Positions 56,256 to 64,000 of a stretch of 64,000 nt of DNA are shown one piece after another. The stretch's first letter is position 1. The number at the start of each line of letters is the position of its first letter. The stretch is taken from assembly GCA_031286585.1 (NCBI GenBank), contig JAITUC010000027.1:1-64000 (forward strand), given 5' to 3'. The DNA is from Delftia acidovorans. GTDB taxonomy: Bacteria; Pseudomonadota; Gammaproteobacteria; Burkholderiales; Burkholderiaceae_C. The notes beneath the pieces were generated by a model. The model saw nothing but the letters and a program-made list of their open reading frames with translations. It had not been told where the DNA came from and did not search any database. The translations under genes were made by a program, and so were the position numbers.

Positions 56256-57137
56256 ATGGAATGGACACTCGACAGGCTCAGGCATTTCGTGGCCGTGGCC
56301 GAAGCCGGAACCATGACCGAGGCCGCGCGCCGCCTGGGCCGCGCGCAATCGGCCGTGAGCACGGCCATAGGCCTGTTGGAGGCCGACCTGGGCCTGGCGC
56401 TGTTCGACCGCGTGGGGCGCCATGTGCGGCTCACGGCGGCGGGCGAGGTCATGCTGCTGGAGGCCCGGTCCCTGCTGCACCAGGCCCAGGCCATGGACCA
56501 CCGCGCCCGCGCCCTGGCCGGGGGCGGACAGGCGCGCCTGGTGGTGGCGCTGGACGAGGCGCTGCCCTATGTGCCGCTGGCCCAACTGTTCAAGGAACTG
56601 GCTGCGCGCTTTCCGTCCATGGAGCTGACCGTGCTCAACGGCACGGCGTCCGAGGTGGCTGACCATGTGGTGGCGCAGCGCGCCCAGATCGCCTTCCAGT
56701 TCGATCGTTCTTCGGCGCCGGCCACCTGCGCGCAGCGCCACATCGGCAGCGTGCCGCAGACCGTCTGCGTGGCCAAGGGCCATGTGCTGGATGGCGCGGC
56801 GCCGCTCACGCGCAGGCAGCTGGCCGCGCACCGCCAGCTGCTCATGCACATCGATGGCGTGGAGGAAACCGTGGTCAGCCCCGCCGTGTGGCGCTCCAAC
56901 AGCTTCTATGTGATCGCCGACATGGTGGCCGACGGCCTGGGCTGGGCCATCCTGCCGGTCAATATTGCCGAGTTCGGCGACCTGCGTCCGCACCTGCGGC
57001 AACGCGCCTGCGAGGATCTGGCGCTGCCGCCACTGACCGTGCGCATGCTCTGGCTGCAAGGGCTGGTGCCGGGCGCCGCAGCGCTGTGGATGCGCCAGCG
57101 CCTGGCCGAGTTGCTGGCCTTGATGGCCACAGCCTGA
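56256..57137 (+). CDS. LysR-family regulator of the adjacent efflux gene
   Basis: 293 residues. HTH: LDRLRHFVAVAEAGTMTEAA, then RAQSAVSTAIGLLEADLG. The effector domain begins near QARLVVALDEALPYVPLAQL. ATG 56256 immediately follows the operator dyad. Divergent from the DHA2 transporter; control of that gene is the likely role. Confidence 0.9.
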   Translation: MEWTLDRLRHFVAVAEAGTMTEAARRLGRAQSAVSTAIGLLEADLGLALFDRVGRHVRLTAAGEVMLLEARSLLHQAQAMDHRARALAGGGQARLVVALDEALPYVPLAQLFKELAARFPSMELTVLNGTASEVADHVVAQRAQIAFQFDRSSAPATCAQRHIGSVPQTVCVAKGHVLDGAAPLTRRQLAAHRQLLMHIDGVEETVVSPAVWRSNSFYVIADMVADGLGWAILPVNIAEFGDLRPHLRQRACEDLALPPLTVRMLWLQGLVPGAAALWMRQRLAELLALMATA

Positions 57138-57171
57138 GCAGTCTGGGCTGGCGCGGGCGTTGGGGCCGTGT

Positions 57172-58392
57172 TCAGGTGCAGGCAGCGGCTGCGTCTTCGG
57201 CAGGCGAGCTCTCTTTCGCTCGTGCCTGGCGTGCGGCCAGTACGCCCAGGGCCCACATGGCGACACCGGCCAGCAGCGCCACCACGAAGGAAATGCGCGC
57301 GCCCCACAGATCCGTGGCCCAGCCTGCGGCGGCCGCGCCCAGGGCCACGCCCATGGCAATGCCGGTCAGCAGCCAGGTCATGCCTTCGGTCAGGCGCTGG
57401 TGCGGAACCTGCTGCTCCACCAGGCCCATGGCCACGGTGATGGTCGGCCCGAAGGTGATGCCGGCCAGCAGCACGGCCAGGGTCAACGTGAACACATTGG
57501 TGGCCAGCAGCAGGGGGACGGCGGTGATGCAGACCGAGGCACCCACCCAGGCAATCTGGCGGTGCAGCGGCGCCTTCAGGCGCAGCGTGCCGAACACCAG
57601 TCCCATCACGCAGGAGCCCAGCGCATAGAACGACAGCACGATGCTGGCTGCCGCCGGCTGACCCTGCTGCGTGGCAAAGGCCACGCTGGCCACGTCGATG
57701 GTGCCCACGATGATGCCCTGGGCCAGCATGAACAGCGCCAGCGTGCGCACCACGGGGTGGCGGGCCAGCGACTGCTGGCGCGTGCGCTGCTGCGATGCGT
57801 CCACGGGTGGCTCGGTGCGACGCTGGGCCACGAACAGCGCCACGCCCACCAGCAGCAGCAACGATGCGGCCAGCGGCCCGGCCTCGGGGAACAACACCAT
57901 GCTCAGGCCCACCGACAGCGGCGGGCCGACGATGAAGCAGACATCGTCCAGCACGGCCTCCAGCGCGTAGGCCGTCTGCAGCTGCGGCGTGCCGCGCAGC
58001 AGCACGGTCCAGCGTGCGCGCACCATGGCCGGCATGCTGGGCAGGGCGCCCACCAGCGCGGCCAGCACCAGCAGCAGCCAATCCGGCCCCTGCCAATGCG
58101 CGCAGGCCAGCAGCGAGAACATGGCGGCGGCGCTCACGGCAGCCGCCCAGGGCAGCACCTTGCGCTGGCCGTGGCGGTCCACCAGGGCCGAGATGCGCGG
58201 GGCCAGCAACGCGATGGACAGCGCAAAGCAGGCCGCCACCGCGCCGGCCAGCGTGTAGGCGCCGCGCTGCTGGGACAGCATGGTGATAAGGCCGATGCCC
58301 GTCATCGACAGGGGCAGGCGGGCCAGGAGACCGGCCAGCACAAAGGCGGCCGTGCCGGGCCGGGTGAACAGCTGGCGGTAGGCGTGGAACAT
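57172..58392 (-). CDS. MFS transporter, 12-helix
   Basis: 406 residues with about 12 membrane segments: FVLAGLLARLPLSMTGIGLI, ALVDRHGQRKVLPWAAAV (motif A), VLDDVCFIVGPPLSVGLSMV and GITFGPTITVAMGLVEQQVP. The closest style is that of small DHA1-like drug or sugar-efflux pumps; the substrate is unknown. ATG 58392 is chosen; open frame upstream runs through the operator region. Divergent from a TetR gene. Confidence 0.86.
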   Translation of the reverse strand: MFHAYRQLFTRPGTAAFVLAGLLARLPLSMTGIGLITMLSQQRGAYTLAGAVAACFALSIALLAPRISALVDRHGQRKVLPWAAAVSAAAMFSLLACAHWQGPDWLLLVLAALVGALPSMPAMVRARWTVLLRGTPQLQTAYALEAVLDDVCFIVGPPLSVGLSMVLFPEAGPLAASLLLLVGVALFVAQRRTEPPVDASQQRTRQQSLARHPVVRTLALFMLAQGIIVGTIDVASVAFATQQGQPAAASIVLSFYALGSCVMGLVFGTLRLKAPLHRQIAWVGASVCITAVPLLLATNVFTLTLAVLLAGITFGPTITVAMGLVEQQVPHQRLTEGMTWLLTGIAMGVALGAAAAGWATDLWGARISFVVALLAGVAMWALGVLAARQARAKESSPAEDAAAACT

Positions 58393-58426
58393 GGAAACCT
58401 CGGAAAACGGACAGGCCGCTGCAATC

Positions 58427-58500
58427 ACATACGCGGCGTATGTCAGCGATTCTACGGGCTGCCCATGACGCGCCGTATCATTGGCATACGTTTTGTATGT
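58427..58500. promoter_or_regulatory. Paired TetR-type operators
   Basis: Site 1 is the perfect dyad ACATACG-cgg-CGTATGT (58427-58443). Site 2 is a related dyad CATAC-gtttt-GTATG (58485-58499), ending 15 bp before the TetR start. The shared CATAC/GTATG half-sites suggest one protein binds both. Confidence 0.75.
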
Positions 58501-58514
58501 GAATGGAGTGCGCC

Positions 58515-59111
58515 ATGCGCAAAAGCCGGGCCAGCATGATCGAGGAGACACGCGCCAAGCTCATCGAGGCTGCGCGCGAGGCCTTTGGCAGCCAGGGCTA
58601 TTCCCAGGCCTCCATGGACGAATTGACGGCCAATGCCGGGCTGACGCGCGGCGCGCTATACCACCATTTCGGTGGCAAGCCGGGCCTGCTGGCCGCCGTG
58701 GTGGCGCAGATGGATGCCGAGATGGATGCTCGCCTGGAGCAGGTGCTGGCCGACCATGCCGACCCCTGGGAGGGGTTCCTGGCCTACTGCCGCGCCTACC
58801 TGGCCATGGCGCAGGAGGGCGAGATACGCCGCATCGTGCTGCAGGATGCGCGCGCCGTGCTGACGGGCACGGACCAGGGCGAGCAGCACCGCGCCTGCAT
58901 CGCCTTCGTGGCCGGCTACTTGGAGCAGCTCATGGATAGCGGCGTGATCGTGCGCGCCAGCCCGCTGGCCATGTCGCGCCTGCTCAATGGCTGCCTGGTC
59001 GAGTCCGCGTTCTGGATTGCCGAGGAAGGTGCGCCCCCCGAGCGCCTGCAACAGGCGCTGCAGGCGCTGGAGCTGACGCTCAAGGGGTGGAAGGCGCCTG
59101 CGAAGGGCTGA
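58515..59111 (+). CDS. TetR-family repressor of the adjacent MFS gene
   Basis: 198 residues. The N-terminal HTH is canonical (RAKLIEAAREAFGSQGYSQA, MDELTANAGLTRGALYHHFG, GKPGLLAAVV). The C-terminal ligand domain is unassigned. ATG 58515 has ggag at 6-base spacing; ATG 58503 is possible. It is divergent from the MFS transporter gene with two matching dyads in between. Confidence 0.9.
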   Translation: MRKSRASMIEETRAKLIEAAREAFGSQGYSQASMDELTANAGLTRGALYHHFGGKPGLLAAVVAQMDAEMDARLEQVLADHADPWEGFLAYCRAYLAMAQEGEIRRIVLQDARAVLTGTDQGEQHRACIAFVAGYLEQLMDSGVIVRASPLAMSRLLNGCLVESAFWIAEEGAPPERLQQALQALELTLKGWKAPAKG

Positions 59112-59160
59112 GCGGCACTGCACCCGCCCGCTCGCCCGCCCACTCGCCCTCGTGCGTGCT

Positions 59161-60021
59161 TTACTCGTACTTCTTTTCCAGCGCGTCCCAGAACGGCTTG
59201 TTGACCAGGCGCTGGCGCTCCGCGAACGGGGCCACCACGGCAGGGTTTTCGTCCACCTTGCGTTCGTTGCGCAACTGGCCCAGCGCCTTTTGCATGCCCG
59301 CCACGGCGCCTTGCAGCGCGGCATTGGCATACAGCACCAGGCCATAGCCCAGTTCGGCCAGCTCGCCCGCGTCGGTGATGGGTGTCTTGCCGCCGATCAC
59401 CATGTTCATCAACTGGGGCTTGGCCAGCCGCTGGGGCAGGGCGCGGATCTCATCGGCCTGGGTCACGGCCTCCACGAAGAGGATGTCGGCGCCGGCCTCG
59501 GCAAAGCGCTGGGCGCGCTCCACGGCGGCCTCGAAGCCCTGGGTGGCGCAGGCGTCGGTGCGCGCCATGATCAGCGTGCCCTGGTCGCGGCGCGCGTCCA
59601 CGGCGGCCTTGATCTTGCCCAGCATCTCTTCGGTGGAAATCACCTCCTTGCCGTTGAAATGGCCGCAGCGCTTGGGGCTGATCTGGTCCTCGATCTGGAT
59701 GCAGTCGGCGCCTGCGCGCTCCAGCGTGCGCACGGCGTGATAGGCGTTTAGCGCGTTGCCAAAGCCGGTGTCGGCATCGACGATCAGCGGCAGATCCACC
59801 GCGTCACGGATGCGGGCCGTGTGGTCGGCGATGTCGGTCAGGCCCATGAAGGCCTGGTCGGGCAGGCCGAACCACATATTGGTCACGCCGGCGCCGGTGA
59901 CATAGATGGCCTCGAAGCCGAGATCGGCCACGACGCGCGCGGACAGCGCATTGAATGCGCCGGGCACGAGCACGCCGCGGCGCGCTTCGGCCAGGGCCTT
60001 GAGTTGTTGCTTGGTGTTCAT
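59161..60021 (-). CDS. Isocitrate lyase / PEP mutase-family C-C lyase
   Basis: 286 residues of the ICL/PEPM superfamily. Motifs: LVPGAFNALSARVVADLGFE, YVTGAGVTN, PLIVDADTGFGNALNAYHAV (metal Asp pair), IQIEDQISPKRCGHFNGKEV (the family KR/KxCGH loop) and LIMARTDACATQGFEAAV. Candidates are oxaloacetate decarboxylase, 2-methylisocitrate lyase (PrpB) or dimethylmalate lyase-type activity. The PrpR-like activator at the right edge favours a 2-methylcitrate or substituted-malate role. Third gene of the leftward Bug-Bug-lyase unit. Confidence 0.88.
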   Translation of the reverse strand: MNTKQQLKALAEARRGVLVPGAFNALSARVVADLGFEAIYVTGAGVTNMWFGLPDQAFMGLTDIADHTARIRDAVDLPLIVDADTGFGNALNAYHAVRTLERAGADCIQIEDQISPKRCGHFNGKEVISTEEMLGKIKAAVDARRDQGTLIMARTDACATQGFEAAVERAQRFAEAGADILFVEAVTQADEIRALPQRLAKPQLMNMVIGGKTPITDAGELAELGYGLVLYANAALQGAVAGMQKALGQLRNERKVDENPAVVAPFAERQRLVNKPFWDALEKKYE

Positions 60022-60065
60022 GGATGGGGGTGTCAGATGGGAAAAGCGGTGCGCGGGTTGGCGTT

Positions 60066-61076
60066 TCAGTCCAGCGTGATGTTGGCGTTCTTGATCACCG
60101 GGCCCCACTTGGCGCGCTCGGCCTCGAGGAACTTGCCGTAGGCCTGGGGCGTGCCGCCCATGACCATGCCGCCCGTGTTCTCGATCATGGCGCGTACCTC
60201 GGCGTCCTTGAGTGCCTCGTTCACGGCCTTGTTCAGGCGCTCGGTCACGGCCGGCGGCGTGCTGGCCGGCGCGATCATGCCCAGCCAGTTGTACGACTCG
60301 AAGCCCTTGATGCCCGCCTCGTCCAGCGTGGGCACGTTGGGCAGCACCTTCAGGCGCTGCTTGCTGGAGACGGCCAGCGCCTTGACCTTGTCCCCCTGGA
60401 TGGCGGGCAGGGCCGCATAGCCCATCTCGAACATGAAGGCTAGGTGGCCTCCCATCAGGTCGGTGGCTGCCAGCGCGCCGCCCTTGTAGGGCACATGGAC
60501 CATGTCCGTGCGCGTCTGGAAGGCCAGCAGCTCGCCAGACAGGTGGTGGGCACCGCCCACGCCAGACGACCCATAGGTCAGCGTACCCGGCCTGGCCTTG
60601 GCCGCAGCCACCAGCTCGGCCACGGTCTTGAACGGCTGGTTGGGCGCCGTGGTCAGGATCAGCGGCGCCTCTTCGATCAGGACGATGGGCTGCAGGTCGC
60701 GCGCGGCGTTGTAGGGCAGCTTTTTCATCAGCATGGGATTGGTCACCAGCGGGCCCGGCGAGCCGAAACCGAAGGTATGGCCGTCCGTGGCCTTGGCAAT
60801 GGCATCCGTGCCCGTCACGCCGCCCGCGCCGCCGCGGTTGTCGATCACGATGGGCTGGCCCAGGCTCTGGCCTATCTTGTCGGCGATCTTGCGGGCCCGT
60901 GTATCGGCAAAGCCGCCGGCCGCATAGGGCACGATGAGCTTGATGGGGCGCGAGGGCCAGGCATCTGCGCCCTGGGCCATTGCGGTGGCGGGGGCGGCGA
61001 GCAGGGCGGCAGCGGCTGCGGTCACGCCCAGGGCCAGTCCCAGGCTCAGGCGGAGGGTGTTGCGGCGGGTATTCAT
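60066..61076 (-). CDS. Bug-family periplasmic solute receptor
   Basis: 336 residues. A signal peptide with an Arg-rich start and cleavage near AMAQGADAW. Bug motifs: IKLIVPYAAGGFADTRARKI, QPIVIDNRGGAGGVTGTDAI, MVHVPYKGGALAATDLMGG, NWLGMIAPASTPPAVTERL. It lies between the lyase gene and another Bug gene, all leftward. The ligand is probably the acid degraded by the lyase route. Confidence 0.92.
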   Translation of the reverse strand: MNTRRNTLRLSLGLALGVTAAAAALLAAPATAMAQGADAWPSRPIKLIVPYAAGGFADTRARKIADKIGQSLGQPIVIDNRGGAGGVTGTDAIAKATDGHTFGFGSPGPLVTNPMLMKKLPYNAARDLQPIVLIEEAPLILTTAPNQPFKTVAELVAAAKARPGTLTYGSSGVGGAHHLSGELLAFQTRTDMVHVPYKGGALAATDLMGGHLAFMFEMGYAALPAIQGDKVKALAVSSKQRLKVLPNVPTLDEAGIKGFESYNWLGMIAPASTPPAVTERLNKAVNEALKDAEVRAMIENTGGMVMGGTPQAYGKFLEAERAKWGPVIKNANITLD

Positions 61077-61120
61077 GGTGTCTTGTCTCGTTTGGGGTTC
61101 GTGTTGGTCGCGGGAGCGGA

Positions 61121-62116
61121 TCACTTTTCCTGCATGTTCGCGGCCTTGACGATCTCGCCCAGGCGCTTGCGCTCGGCATCGGTGAATTTCACGAACTCGG
61201 CGCGTGTGCCGCCGATGGGCTCGATGCCCAGGCCCTTGAGCTTCTCCACGGTGGCCGGCTCCTTCATGGCCTGGTCCACGGCGGCGGCCAGCTTGTCCAG
61301 GATGGCGGCCGGCGTACCCCTGGGCGCGTGGATGCCGGCCCAGTGCGCGATCTGCAGCTCGGCAAAGCCCTGCTCCACGGCTGTGGACAGCTGCGGATAG
61401 GCAGAGATGCGCTGCGTCCAGGTGGTGGCAAGCGCCTTGAACTTGCCTTCGTTGAGGATGTGGGGCAGGGCGATGATGCTGGCCTCCGACGTGCCCTCCA
61501 CCTGGCCGCCCAGCACGGCCGTCGTGCTTTCCGATCCGCTCTTGTAGGGCACGGGCTGCAGCTTTGCGCCGTACTTCACGTTCAGCATCTCGGCCACGAA
61601 ATGCGGCGTGCTGCCCGTGCCGGCCGTCGCGAAATTAAAGCCCTGGCCTTTCTTGGAGGCCTCGACGAAGTCGCGCAGATTCTGGTAGGGCGCGTTCTTG
61701 GGAACCACGATCACCGAAGGCGCCAGCCCGATCATGGCCACGGGCACCAGCGCATCGTCCTTGAACGGCATGGTCTTCTTGATCATGCTGTTGGAGATCA
61801 CGCCGGCCGCGCTCACCAGAAAGGTGTATCCGTCGGGCTGGGCCTTGGCCACGATGTCGGCACCCACGGTGCCGCCCGCGCCTGCGCGGTTGTCGATGAC
61901 CACCGGCTGGCCCAGGATCCTGGATGCGCCTTCGGCGGCCGAGCGTGCCATCAGGTCATTGGCGCCCCCTGCGGAGAACGGCACCACCAGGCGGATGGGG
62001 CGGGTGGGCCAGGCATCGGCGGCAGGCGCGGCAAACGACACGCCGGCCAGCGGCAGCGCGGTGGCAAGCAGGGCGGCCAGGGCGGTGCGGCGGGGCAGGC
62101 GGGATGGCTGGTGCAT
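61121..62116 (-). CDS. Bug-family periplasmic solute receptor, first gene of the sigma-54 unit
   Basis: 331 residues. A twin-arginine-like N-terminus (RLPRRTALAALLATALPLAG) and cleavage near AAPAADAWP. Bug motifs: IRLVVPFSAGGANDLMARS, QPVVIDNRAGAGGTVGADIV, DGYTFLVSAAG and WAGIHAPRGTP. RBS aggaga precedes ATG 62116. A near-consensus sigma-54 promoter lies 49 bp upstream. Confidence 0.92.
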   Translation of the reverse strand: MHQPSRLPRRTALAALLATALPLAGVSFAAPAADAWPTRPIRLVVPFSAGGANDLMARSAAEGASRILGQPVVIDNRAGAGGTVGADIVAKAQPDGYTFLVSAAGVISNSMIKKTMPFKDDALVPVAMIGLAPSVIVVPKNAPYQNLRDFVEASKKGQGFNFATAGTGSTPHFVAEMLNVKYGAKLQPVPYKSGSESTTAVLGGQVEGTSEASIIALPHILNEGKFKALATTWTQRISAYPQLSTAVEQGFAELQIAHWAGIHAPRGTPAAILDKLAAAVDQAMKEPATVEKLKGLGIEPIGGTRAEFVKFTDAERKRLGEIVKAANMQEK

Positions 62117-62164
62117 GGGGAGTCTCCTGGAAATACTTGAAATGATTGAAACGCCAGCCTTGTT

Positions 62165-62180
62165 TGCAAGCTGCATGCCA
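62165..62180 (-). promoter_or_regulatory. Sigma-54 (-24/-12) promoter for the Bug-Bug-lyase unit
   Basis: On the minus strand, TGGCAT-N5-TTGCA matches TGGCAC-N5-TTGCW with one deviation and the required GG-N10-GC spacing. It points leftward, 49 bp before the first Bug start codon, and faces an activator gene of the sigma-54 class. Confidence 0.75.
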
Positions 62181-62271
62181 TGGCAATAAAGGGTAAACCC
62201 TTGTCATTGCAAATCATTGATTTGAATGGGATTTTCAGTTCTCGGGAGGGAGGGGTGGAGCCTGCCGGTGG

Positions 62272-62322
62272 ATTCATGCGGCGCGATGTTGCATGAATGA
62301 AATAATCGGTTGCATGAATGAA
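62272..62322. promoter_or_regulatory. Direct and inverted repeats at the activator start (candidate enhancer)
   Basis: TTGCATGAATGAA occurs twice exactly (62289-62301 and 62310-62322), 21 bp apart, two helical turns. An inverted partner ATTCATGC (62272-62279) pairs with GCATGAAT of the first copy over 11 bp. A separate palindrome AAATCA-t-TGATTT lies at 62211-62223, nearer the sigma-54 promoter. The second repeat overlaps the activator's start codon, which suggests autoregulation. Confidence 0.6.
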
Positions 62323-64000
62323 TCAGTCGTGGCCCCTGTCCCTGGAAACCCGTCCGCCCCCCGCGCGGCATGGCCCCGAGTCGTCACCATAGGCCGCCAC
62401 CGCATCGGCCGCGTGCTGGAGCGCATGTCCCTGGCGGTGGGCGACCAGGTGCGTGTGGAGCATGTCGGCGCGGCCTTTGACGACGCCGTGCAGGCCGTGC
62501 GCGCGATGCAGGCGGTCGAGCCCATAGACGCCCTGGTGGCCGCCGGCGCCAGTGGTGCCTGGGTGCGTGAGCATGTCGATATTCCCGTGGTCATGATCGA
62601 GGTGCGCGGCTTCGATCTGCTGCAGGCGCTGGCCAGCGCGCGGGAATTGGCGCAGGCGGGCGGCACGCCGCGCATCGGGCTGGTGTCGTTTGACCATCCC
62701 TCGCCGCACCTGGCCCAGTTCGATGCGCTGTTCGGCGCCGGCATTGCCCAGTTCAGCTACCACGGGCCCGAGGACGCCCAGGCCTGTGTGCGTGCGCTGC
62801 AGGCCGCAGGCGTGGGTGCCGTGGTCGCGCCGGGGCTGGTGGCCGACCTGGCCGAGCAGGCCGGCATTCCCAGCGTGCTGCTGTACTCCGACGGCGCCGT
62901 GCTGCAGGCCCTGCGCGATGCGGTGCTGCTCGCCCGCCACCGCCATGCCGAGCGCGCCCGCCACCAGCGGCTGGAAACCGTGCTCGGCCAGTTGCAGGAC
63001 GGCGTGGTCGCCGTGGATACGCAAGGCTGTATCCAGGCACTGAACCCCACCATGGCGGCCCTGCTGGGGGCGCCTGCCAAGGCGCTGCATGGCCGGCTGC
63101 TGGACGAGGTGGCGCCCGCGCTGGCGCTGGCACAGGCGCTGCAGTCGCAGTCCCTGGATCCCGAAGGCAGTGAAGACGTGGTCCAGCTGGCCACGCGCAC
63201 CCTGGTGGTGCGGCGCGCCCCCATCGTGGAAAACGGCCAGCTCACGGGCGCCTTGCTGGTCTGCCGCGATCCCGCCACCATCCAGCGCGCCGACCGCCAC
63301 CTGCGTGCCAACCGCAGCCTGCGCGGCGCGGGCGTGCGCTGGCGCATCGAAGACTACGCGGGCGACAGCGAACCCGCCCAGCGCGTGCGCCGCCTGGCAC
63401 GCCAGTTCGCGGCCAGCGATGCCACCGTGCTCATCCAGGGCGACAGCGGCACGGGCAAGGAGTTGCTGGCCCAGGGCATGCACCGCGCCAGCCGGCGCGC
63501 GGCCCAGCCCTTCCTGGCGGTGAACTGCGCGGCCCTGGGGGAAAGCCTGCTGGAGAGCGAACTCTTCGGCTACGACGAAGGCGCTTTCACCGGCGCGCGG
63601 CGCGGCGGCAAGACCGGGCTGATCGAGGCGGCCCATACGGGCACATTGTTCCTGGACGAGATCGGGGACATGCCGCTGGCCCTGCAGTCCCGCCTGCTGC
63701 GCGTGCTGCAGGAGCGCGAAGTGCTGCGCGTGGGCTCCACCACGCCCGTGCCGGTGGACCTGCGCATCATCGCCGCCACGCATGCCGATCTGGCGGCCCA
63801 GGTCGAGCGCGGTGCATTCCGGCGCGACCTGTTCTACCGCCTGGCCGTGCTGCGCCTGTCCATGCCCGGACTGCACGAACGCGGACAGGGCGATGTCCAC
63901 GCCCTGGCCCGCACCATGCTTGCGCGACGTTTGCGCACGCAGTCGCTGCAGGCCGAGGCCTCTTCACTGGAGCCCCTGCTGGACGCCTTGCTGGATTTGG
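62314..64000 (+). CDS. PrpR-like sigma-54-dependent transcriptional activator (3' truncated by window)
   Basis: At least 562 residues. Order: PrpR N-terminal sensor domain (about 20-200; [39 protein letters not shown]), PAS domain (about 220-320; [20 protein letters not shown]), then the AAA+ domain with Walker A GDSGTGKE (376-383), the sigma-54 contact loop GAFTGA (423-428), [14 protein letters not shown] (Walker B) and [11 protein letters not shown]. The C-terminal HTH is outside the window. In-frame ATG 62293 is an alternative start. It is divergent from the sigma-54 promoter unit, its probable target. Confidence 0.92.
   Translation, partial: MNESVVAPVPGNPSAPRAAWPRVVTIGRHRIGRVLERMSLAVGDQVRVEHVGAAFDDAVQAVRAMQAVEPIDALVAAGASGAWVREHVDIPVVMIEVRGFDLLQALASARELAQAGGTPRIGLVSFDHPSPHLAQFDALFGAGIAQFSYHGPEDAQACVRALQAAGVGAVVAPGLVADLAEQAGIPSVLLYSDGAVLQALRDAVLLARHRHAERARHQRLETVLGQLQDGVVAVDTQGCIQALNPTMAALLGAPAKALHGRLLDEVAPALALAQALQSQSLDPEGSEDVVQLATRTLVVRRAPIVENGQLTGALLVCRDPATIQRADRHLRANRSLRGAGVRWRIEDYAGDSEPAQRVRRLARQFAASDATVLIQGDSGTGKELLAQGMHRASRRAAQPFLAVNCAALGESLLESELFGYDEGAFTGARRGGKTGLIEAAHTGTLFLDEIGDMPLALQSRLLRVLQEREVLRVGSTTPVPVDLRIIAATHADLAAQVERGAFRRDLFYRLAVLRLSMPGLHERGQGDVHALARTMLARRLRTQSLQAEASSLEPLLDALLDL

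Overview
The window is GC-rich, densely coding DNA. From about 2.9 kb onward it reads as a betaproteobacterium of the order Burkholderiales, most likely Comamonadaceae (Delftia/Comamonas/Acidovorax type). The pointers are five orphan Bug-type tripartite tricarboxylate receptors, the exbB-exbD-lpxK-ycaR-kdsB-adk order, the yebC-purD-hemF-rsfS-rlmH-maf-rng order, divergent lptFG/pepA-holC, and dispersed ACTAT-N7-ATAGC elements. The first 2.7-2.9 kb (radA 3' end, clpS, 5' two thirds of clpA) differs in codon use and in protein type and looks Desulfovibrio-like. The switch falls inside clpA, in its most conserved block, so clpA is a hybrid, either real or an assembly chimera.

Layout: 1-3.5 kb radA'-clpS-clpA. 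3.6-9.3 kb cls, sbcB, a fused SpmA/SpmB-like membrane protein, a VOC protein and tam. 9.4-16.4 kb a regulator-flanked catabolic island: two LysR regulators, a CitE-like lyase, a CaiB CoA-transferase, a PDC-hydrolase-like amidohydrolase and two Bug receptors. 16.6-27.7 kb housekeeping: two YebC paralogues, upp, a threonine dehydratase-like enzyme, a DUF853 ATPase, purD, hemF, rsfS with a histone-H1-like tail, rlmH, maf and rng. No nadD lies between hemF and rsfS. 27.7-31 kb a LodA/LodB-like quinoprotein oxidase module. 31-41 kb a Bug receptor, methionine aminotransferase, cysB-cbiX, lptG-lptF, pepA-holC and a 2-hydroxyacid dehydrogenase.

41.2-44 kb is a decayed accessory stretch: a frameshifted integrase remnant, small secreted proteins and gene fragments. 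It is followed by crcB and by a P-loop kinase preceded by a leader peptide/terminator that resembles an attenuator. 45-54.5 kb returns to core genes: lexA with tandem SOS boxes, asparaginase, adk, kdsB, ycaR, lpxK, exbD/exbB, xseA and sodB. 54.6-59.1 kb holds two drug-efflux MFS genes, each divergent from its own regulator (LysR, TetR) with clear operator palindromes. 59.2-64 kb holds a PEP-mutase/isocitrate-lyase-family enzyme and two Bug receptors transcribed leftward from a near-consensus sigma-54 promoter, facing a PrpR-like sigma-54 activator cut by the window end.

The candidates most worth following are the clpA hybrid, the LodAB-like module, the sigma-54/PrpR-like circuit with its duplicated TTGCATGAATGAA boxes, and the attenuator-like leader at 44.4 kb. 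No rRNA, tRNA, CRISPR array or intact insertion sequence was seen.
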